Source: Dunaliella salina (Eukaryota; Chlorophyta; Chlorophyceae; Chlamydomonadales; Dunaliellaceae). Taken from it: 25,804 nt of DNA. Positions 19,846 to 25,804 of the stretch are shown in pieces. The stretch is from assembly GCA_002284615.2 (NCBI GenBank), contig MU069510.1, forward strand, positions 33,684 to 59,487, given 5' to 3'. The notes under the pieces were generated by a model. The model did no database searches, was not told the origin of the DNA, and saw nothing but the letters and a program-made list of their open reading frames with translations. Position numbers and translations under genes: made by a program. How positions within the stretch are numbered: the stretch's first letter is position 1; the number at the start of each line of letters is the position of its first letter.

Positions 19846-21033
19846 CAGCTTTCATACACCAGAAATTATTGCTGATGTTAAGGGTGGGTTGGTGATTGGT
19901 CAGTATCCACAGGTTCTGCCAATTTGTGTTGCTGCAAGTGTGGACGTTTGCTGTCCCCAACTTGCGCTTGTCATGCATGATTGCTTTCTATTTGTCTTAA
20001 AGCTATGGAAGGGCCCGAAGTTCTGTGCCAGAGCAAAGATTTCAGGCTGATGTAGCAAGCCAGCGGAGACGGGGGGAATGGGTCTTCAGCCTCCTCGAGG
20101 TATCAGCTCCATTAGGATATGGCTTCCGCATGAGCAGGGTGCAAGAAATGACGGATTTCCCCCTAATACCAGGATGAACGAAGTGTATGGTCTTGCAAGG
20201 ATTGTATGAAAGCTGCCCACTTTGGGTGTGGACTGCATCCTGCATGGTTTACCAAATCAATTCATGATACCATTCCGTCTGGATGGCACAATCCCGCAAA
20301 CTGCCAAGAAATTGGCAGAAGTACTGCTCCCATTACACTTCCAGAGACTTCTGCTAAAATGCCAGCAGCCATTTTTAACACAAGGCATGAAGATCTAGCT
20401 CTCCCAGAGAAAGACCTTGTGCATGCTTCCTATTTGCCATGATGCCACTGTCAGAGGAGAACATAAGCCCCACCATCACCAGTTGTAGACAGACTGATCA
20501 GCCAAACGCTATGGCTGAAGGTCCCTAGACATTGTAACCTTGCATCCTTGTAACCTTGCAGGCAGAAACAAATTGCTCGCAGAAACCAAGGGAAAGCATA
20601 AATTGAAAAGGTATCAGATGACGAAGGTATCACACCCAGCGACGGACAAGACATGTTGTTTGCCCCCCAAATGGTTACAATGGGAGGCCCTTCCTCCAGC
20701 CAGGTCGTTTGGCTGATGGGCTTGTGGTTGGTCTCAGCCAGCCAAAAATAAATCCATGAGCTTAGATAAAAGAACAAGAAAAGCCTAGTGTTCTGCTGAC
20801 GAAGGAAATGGAAAATAGCTTGTGTACCAACTTGATGCAGAAGGAAAGGTTGTTCCTCAGAGATTTCCTGGAAGAAAGAAGTTTGAAAAGCATGTTACGC
20901 TCGTCCCCCCCCCCCAATTGAGCACTAACTCTCAGTTCAGTCTCCAAAACCTTTCAGTGCTTCTGAAGTACATTTTTTCTGCTTGGCTATCTTCGCATCC
21001 CAACCCCAATAGCTCTAACCGTAAGATCCCATT
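19846..21033. other. No gene recognised
   Basis: The left part may be further decayed retroelement, but no motif supports it. Towards 21033 lies the 3' flank of the TM9SF gene. No obvious polyadenylation motif is seen shortly after its stop. A ten-C run lies near 20907-20916. Confidence 0.4.
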
Positions 21034-21170
21034 CTAGTCACATTTCACATTGCGGAAGATTCTGTGCACAAATGTCTCGGCTGCAAAATATCCGACGCTG
21101 CCACAAATCAAAGCTAGCCCAATGGTGAACATGGTTGTGTATCCGAAGTAGAAAGCCGTCTGAAACAGCC
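21034..21170 (-). CDS. TM9SF terminal exon
   Basis: 137 nt from acceptor atacag to a tag stop (complement of 21034-21036). It codes [14 protein letters not shown], the last membrane segments, and the end [12 protein letters not shown]. An open frame reading on upstream through the (GT)n tract is intron, not exon. Confidence 0.94.
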
Positions 21171-21226
21171 CTGTATTCAAAAAAGAAGAACAGAAGGAAA
21201 AACAGAGGTGGCAGATGTGTGTGCGT

Positions 21227-21313
<87 letters not shown>

Positions 21314-23290
21314 CGCGCGCGCGCGTTTGCACATGTGCCGGCGTGCCCTTGAATGAATACATTGTCATTGCACCAGTGCACACATACATGCAGGAACTTG
21401 AGCTGCACAGTGACAGTTGAACAGCATCAGAGAAGCACACATGAGAAATGATGAAAGCTTAAAGCATGGTCTCTTGTGTATTGCAGGACAGTTTCAACAG
21501 ACACACTCCACCTGCAGCGAAACGCAGATGGGCATTCCCCCCCCCCCCCCCCCNCCNNNCNNCNNNCNNCNCCANTAAAGGTTCATAAAATTCATCTAGT
21601 CTTGTATCACATTTCTGTTAATGCCAGAAAGCAAAATTACAAATGAACGAAATGCAAAAGAACAACCACTTGACTCCTTTCTTGTCTAATTTTATTGCAT
21701 AACAATACTTATGTTATGCCAAAACAATGGCTTGTGTGGCACCAGGGTGCTACTTCCTGTGGGCGTAAAGGACACAAGACACCAGTTCCATTCACACAAG
21801 TAATGAGTGCATGCACCATTGCACCATTCCACCAGTGAAAGTACCCATTGATACAAGGCACCACTGTGTGCACAGCAACATAGAAAAGTGCTGCGCCGCC
21901 AGTGAGAAGCTGTGCCACATGCACAGCTGTGCTGAAACAAACAAGCTTTCATGGGCACACAACTTTGCCTGCTCCCTACCTGTCATTTTGGTCTTCGAAA
22001 AGAAGTGGATGGCATACAAGAAGGCGTACAAACTGGTGGAGGCTGCCATCCCGAAAGACGTCCACTGCCTGCAATCATGAGGCTCACAGCTGTCACTGCT
22101 CACAGACAGAAGGCCCTGTTCGAATCTGAGAATCATGTCTTCTGGGAGAGGCGTGTATGAAGCTGCTGCTCGTCCTTCAAAAGCAACTAACTCAAACTCA
22201 TGATGCATAAGGAAGGTTGGCTAACTCCAGATAAATGTGCTGTACATACTAGCTTACTGGCGAGGAAAGTACATCACATATGGCGTATGTAATGGAATTG
22301 GCCAACCCTCTGCATAAGTACTAGCACATCCCATTTGTGTCCACAGCGGACCACTGGTGCAGTATGAGCTGCTCCACTCTGACTTACCACTTCCAATTCT
22401 CTGCCTGCAATGCACGCCAGTCAGGAAGAGCAGCTCAATTGGTCACCGAGAGAGGTAAAATTCACAGGAACAACACGGGGGCTTGTGAAGAAATGGGTCA
22501 AGGAAGCACTTGCTGGCTGCTGAGAAAACTTATGCAGCAGAACTTACGTTCAACAAGAAGTACGTGCCGCAAATACTTATGCAGCTGGTCACCTGCACAC
22601 AAAAAATATAACACAGAAGAAGCAAGCAGCCATGAGCTGCAAAAAAAATTAAAAGATCACAGGAGGATGCTTGAGATTTTGCCTGCAAGCGATTCATCCT
22701 GAAGGACTGCTGCATTGTTTTCAATGTGCAGGATTCAATTGACAGAGCAATTGGCGTGACACCACAAGAACATGCCAGCAATCGAGCTTGATAAAGCTCT
22801 GCTGTCATCTGTATTGCCTTTATTTGCGCGAAATTCACTTGACAGAGTAATTGAGGCAGAACCAGAAGGACTTGCAAGCAGCAGTGTCATGCACCATTCA
22901 TCGCCCATGCACCCTTTGTGCACCTCCGTTGTTGCAGGCCCCCCTGTACTTGACGTGTCATGCAACAGTCCTAACAGGGCTTGACTTGCAATTGAGCAGA
23001 GCAACAAGCAGTTCCAAGGCCCCTGCAAATTTCTTGTCCCACCCAGGCACTCACCATGATGAGGAGGATGAGGACAAGCAGCATGAAGCCATACACATAG
23101 TACACCTTGTAGTTCCAGAAGGAGGTGAAGACGAAATATCTGTGCAAGGAAGGCGCAGTCCAGCTTCAGTTACTCGGAGCATGTGTGCTTCCAGGCCTTC
23201 TGCATTCTTAATCAACCTACCCTCGTGCATACGCAAGACACCACTTGGCTTTATGGCCATTAACATTGACACAGACATAAGCTGCTGCTG

Positions 23291-23338
<48 letters not shown>

Positions 23339-23547
23339 GAGGAACATGTACTTCAATGGAACACCAAAAGGAAGCAGGCCAGTAGCCAGCGTGTTGCCAG
23401 TAGAAACAAGATTCAAAGAAACGAGGACCAATTTCGCAGTGATGCACATACAAATGCAATGAAGAAAACCTACATTTCAATGAAGATGGAGCCAAAAGGG
23501 AGCAGGCCGCCAGCCAGCATGATGACAGCAGGATGAAGGTACCATGG
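21034..23547 (-). CDS. TM9SF3/TMN-type transmembrane-9 superfamily protein, last six exons
   Basis: Six exons, 23474-23547, 23055-23139, 22548-22592, 22388-22404, 21980-22068 and 21034-21170 (complement), join to 447 nt: 148 residues plus stop. Motifs in order are [45 protein letters not shown], a WQWTSF motif, [16 protein letters not shown] and the end RNVKCD. These are hallmarks of TM9SF proteins, multi-pass Golgi/endosomal membrane proteins that help sort other membrane proteins. The terminal KCD fits the KXD/E signal for COPI binding and Golgi retention. Full family members have about 590-660 residues, so roughly the last quarter is here; upstream exons are not in the window. All introns are GT-AG. 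Closest resemblance is to plant TMN members. Confidence 0.93.
21215..21325. repeat. (GT)n/(GC)n microsatellite in the last TM9SF intron
   Basis: The tract starts with mixed gtgcgt, becomes a long pure GT run and ends in gcgcgc. It lies about 45 bp upstream (in gene orientation) of the terminal exon. Confidence 0.95.
21537..21575. repeat. C homopolymer with ambiguous bases
   Basis: A run of C, about 17 long, passes into alternating N and C to 21575. This is a low-quality homopolymer inside the last TM9SF intron; true length is unknown. Confidence 0.95.
21980..22068 (-). CDS. TM9SF exon (QWTSF segment)
   Basis: 89 nt. The acceptor is ttgcag and the donor gtaggg. It codes [20 protein letters not shown], then HFFSKTKMT, and ends one base into a Gly codon. 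The FSKTKMTG part corresponds to the family's FFKTKM loop. Confidence 0.93.
22388..22404 (-). CDS. TM9SF 17-nt microexon
   Basis: Between acceptor ttgcag and donor gtaagt lie 17 nt coding AENWK plus two bases of a Trp codon. It joins a phase-0 exon to one that begins with the last base of that codon, restoring AENWKWQWTSF, which matches the family's conserved AEN/DYxWQWTSF. Without it the frame and the motif are lost. Confidence 0.9.
22548..22592 (-). CDS. TM9SF 45-nt exon
   Basis: Fifteen codons, [15 protein letters not shown], phase 0 at both ends, with acceptor gtgcag and donor gtaagt. The family equivalent is the VTVCVTIV-type membrane segment before TYFLLNAE. Confidence 0.92.
22725..22880. 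repeat. Partial ~103-bp direct repeat in a TM9SF intron
   Basis: Segments tcaattgacagagcaattgg (22736) and tcacttgacagagtaattga (22838) with similar following bases (accacaagaac, accagaaggac) suggest two diverged units. They do not include exon sequence. Confidence 0.5.
23055..23139 (-). CDS. TM9SF exon (FTSFW segment)
   Basis: 85 nt. The acceptor is gcacag and the donor gtgagt. One base completes an Ile codon, then 28 codons run from [18 protein letters not shown] to LLIM. It ends in phase 0. No boundary echoes were seen around it. Confidence 0.93.
23279..23336. repeat. (CTG)n trinucleotide repeat in a TM9SF intron
   Basis: About 18 CTG units with one tac interruption near the left end. 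It lies in the intron between exons 23474-23547 and 23055-23139; frames read through it as poly-Cys or poly-Ala. Confidence 0.95.
23347..23405 (-). repeat. Donor-side echo of TM9SF exon 23474-23547
   Basis: Plus-strand blocks ttcaatgga, ccaaaaggaagcaggcc and agccagcgtg match the real exon's ttcaatgaa, ccaaaagggagcaggcc and agccagcatg. On the minus strand the copy still reads GLLPFG and keeps a gta after the exon-like end. It lies within the intron, downstream of the real donor. Confidence 0.7.
23474..23547 (-). CDS. TM9SF exon with echoed boundaries
   Basis: 74 nt. The acceptor is gtgcag and the donor gtaggt. It codes [14 protein letters not shown], then [10 protein letters not shown], and ends two bases into a codon. 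Its start plus acceptor is echoed three times upstream at 109-bp steps, and its end is echoed once downstream near 23347-23405. Confidence 0.92.
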
Positions 23548-23960
23548 CTGCACTGGGATGGACGAGGGGATACGTTTGACCCTGCAAAACGGACAGCAGG
23601 AGCTCACAGCAGTGATCCAAGAACAGCATGATGACAGCAGGATGAGGATGCCGAGGCTACACTGGGATGGACGAGGGGATGCGTTTGACCCTGCAAAACG
23701 GACAGCAGAAGCTCACAGCAGTGATCCAAGAACAGCATGATGACAGCAGGATGAGGATGCTGAGGCTACACTGGGATGGACGAGGGGATGCGCTTGAGCC
23801 TGCAAAACAGATGGCAGGAACTCACAGCAGTGATTCAAGAGCAGCATGATGACGGCAGGATGGAGATACCAAGGCTGCACCGGGATGGACGAGGGAATGC
23901 GCTTGACCCTGCAGAACAGACAGCAGGAGCTTTGGCTGCTCGGAGCAGTGCTTCAAGAAC
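23515..23960 (-). repeat. 109-bp tandem array, acceptor-side echoes of the TM9SF exon
   Basis: The anchor atggacgagg occurs at 23558, 23667, 23776 and 23885, exact 109-bp steps. Each unit includes cagcatgatgacagcaggat (exon start, complement), the acceptor and about 70 nt of intron. The real exon boundary is 23547; echoes fall at 23656, 23765 and 23874. Echo acceptors are gtgtag, gtgtag and gtgcag. The short open frames starting MDEG on the plus strand are repeat shadows. Confidence 0.93.
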
Positions 23961-24889
23961 CTATGTTGTAGGGTGGTCCCATTCTGTAATAGAATGCCAC
24001 CAATGCTAATTATTCGATCAGATATAGATGGACCTAAAAGGGCAGCAGTAAGAGGATTTAGTGTGCATGATATTGCACAAAGAATGACAGGTAATGAATC
24101 AGCTTTTAGGCAGGCAAAATACCTTTCATATCGGCAAAATATTTATGAGCATTCATGTATGGAATAGGCCAGCCCAACAAATGGTCATCGCTCATAGCAG
24201 CAGCACAAACAAAAGCAATGGTGCCTTCCGCAACTGGCTATGTTCGAGTGGCATTAAAAACAAGCAAAAATGCTTTCTGGCATTGGCGGTATTGCAGGAA
24301 CACTAAAAAAGCACATGTTAGGTATTGCATTGGCTGCATTACAGTGACACAACCTCAAGCTCTTGAGCTATGGTGATACATGGCACAGGCTGAGTTTCAG
24401 TGACGCATTCACAAAAGCACGGGTGATACATGGCACGGGCGGTATTTGGCACGAGCTGTGATTTAGCAACACAAACATAAAAACAGGAGAAATACGGTAC
24501 TCGCTCTAATTGCAAGGGAACCAATAACAGGAATTGTCTCGGTGAACAAGAGGTCACCTTTTGGCAGTTTGACTTAAGGATTCTACTTGGCGTTTGCTGA
24601 ATGCTGCACTCCCTTGCGCTGTGTTGGCGCAACACAGTCAATCATGTCACACATTCTGTCACTCAATGAACGAGAGCGGAAGATGTGACATGAATTTTCA
24701 AGTCTGCTTACTTTGAGGCAAAGATCTAGGTCACTCAGCAACGTCGCACCTGCCCCATGGCCCCCCCCCTAACAGTGTCATTTAGCCATTCTCGCCTCCT
24801 GCAAGTACCTTCACATGCCCTGAGCGCACCAAAAATGTTTAGATGTCCCAAGGCATGGGGGAAAAGAATTTTTTCCCGGGGAAGACACA
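23961..24889. other. No gene recognised; expected TM9SF upstream exons not found
   Basis: I looked on the minus strand for the preceding TM9SF segment (around the conserved PRPIPE region) and did not find it. A short direct repeat tgatacatggcac occurs at about 24374 and 24424. Otherwise the sequence looks like intron or intergenic DNA. Confidence 0.45.
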
Positions 24890-24894
24890 CGCAC

Positions 24895-25742
24895 ACCCTG
24901 GACCTCCCACCCCCTTCAAACCCCCTTCCAGTGCCCTGAACAAGGACTTCTCAAACAAAAAGGGTACCTGATCCTTTTAAATTGCCTCATTCACCACACT
25001 GGAATAGTGGTGTGCTGCAAAGTGATCGGGCACATTCTCACGCCTGTGCTTATTTGTCCTGCCTGGCACCCAAACTGGTTTGCGAGTCCACAGACTACCC
25101 TCCTAGCTTCACCAAGCTAAAGCACATTTTAAGAGGTTACTATCCTATAATTTTAGCTTGATTTCATGCATAATTTCCGCACCTCCTGCAGCCTGAACCC
25201 ATACGCCCGAGGCACTGATTCTGAGTCGTACACCCTGACTCCAATATTCAATTCAAACTCTGAGGAGGGTGACATCACCAGTTCCCTCAGGAGTCTGACA
25301 ACAGACAACGCACAAAAACCAAAGGGCCCCCCCCTCCCCTCCTGCCCCCAGGCCACTCCTATTGGACCCATCAATACATTTATGGATAGCTCATGAGCAC
25401 AAGACCCCGCAAACATAAATATCTTTAAGTGGATTGACACTTCCGTCCAAAAGCTACTGGAACCAGACCCTTCTCTTGCTTCCTATCATGTCCTGCCCAG
25501 CAAGAGCTCGCAGACAACACAACAACAGGGGGCCACCATAGCAGGAACAGCGCAAGTGCTTGGGCCTGCATTAATGTGCATTTTAGGAGGGGGTTCACGG
25601 GCTAGCTGAAAGAGAAAAAAATTGATTAAAAGAATCAGCCCCCTTTATACAAGCCCCCTGGAAAAATGAGAGCAGGTGCACCATGTGGGCCGCACAGCAT
25701 GCAAGGGGCAGGATGTCTGCAAAAAGCTCGAAACAAAACTCC

Positions 25743-25804
<62 letters not shown>
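24895..25804. repeat. Dispersed element, copy B, running into (CA)n
   Basis: This copy is colinear with 8975-10056: a C-rich start with aagggtacc (24959), a lgcacc-like central part (gcaagtccat against gcgagtccac), ggcactgattctgagtc (25211), ttggaccca (25363), gatagctcatgag and gtccaaaag. It is truncated by the window end inside its (CA)n tract. Confidence 0.55.
25748..25804. repeat. (CA)n microsatellite at window end
   Basis: A CA run begins after cgcgcg and continues to the last base; its length is cut by the window. Confidence 0.97.

Noticed and set aside
22735..23028. Minus-strand frame of 97 codons as an extra TM9SF exon
   Set aside because: It falls between two exons that already join in phase 0 with matching family sequence, so it is intron.
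23558..24009. Tandem small plus-strand proteins starting MDEG
   Set aside because: They recur every 109 bp because of the repeat and lie antisense to the TM9SF exon start and intron.
1..25804. Dinoflagellate origin suggested by repeats and TG-rich DNA
   Set aside because: All six TM9SF splice junctions in view are conventional GT-AG and the protein resembles plant/green-algal members; the evidence is limited, so this is disfavoured, not excluded.

Overview
This is a eukaryotic nuclear window: split genes with GT-AG introns, long microsatellites, tandem arrays, dispersed repeats, assembly gaps and a LINE-type retrotransposon. The one gene I can identify is on the minus strand at 21034-23547. 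It holds the last six exons of a transmembrane-9 superfamily protein (TM9SF3 / plant TMN type). The encoded protein, including its KCD carboxyl end, looks most like land-plant and green-algal members. I therefore lean toward a green alga with a large intron-rich genome; this is inference and no species is claimed.

Layout. Positions 1-4800 hold tandem arrays built around exon-like segments on the plus strand (candidate exons 1481-1601 and 3525-3668). Positions 4800-7600 hold short repeats, a (GT)n tract and a gapped (CA)n tract, with no gene I can support. Positions 7600-8603 hold a 266-bp higher-order repeat that runs into a candidate exon (8281-8340) and a candidate terminal exon (8409-8603). 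Positions 8960-14248 are diverged dispersed repeats. A minus-strand non-LTR retrotransposon occupies about 14249-18070, and a decayed carboxyl-terminal piece of a second retroelement about 19400-19790. The TM9SF exons follow, then a second copy of a dispersed element (24890-25804) that runs into (CA)n at the window end.

The most unusual observation is a repeated architecture. Several exons sit where two tandem arrays meet. The array on the 5' side copies the splice acceptor plus the start of the exon. The array on the 3' side copies the end of the exon plus its splice donor. This is clearest for the 144-nt plus-strand exon at 3525-3668. It is seen again, on the other strand, at the TM9SF exon 23474-23547, where the protein family fixes the real exon. 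There the acceptor and exon start are echoed three times at exact 109-bp steps, and the outermost echo differs from the real exon start only by synonymous changes. The TM9SF gene also contains a 17-nt microexon that is needed to restore the reading frame and the conserved tryptophan motif.
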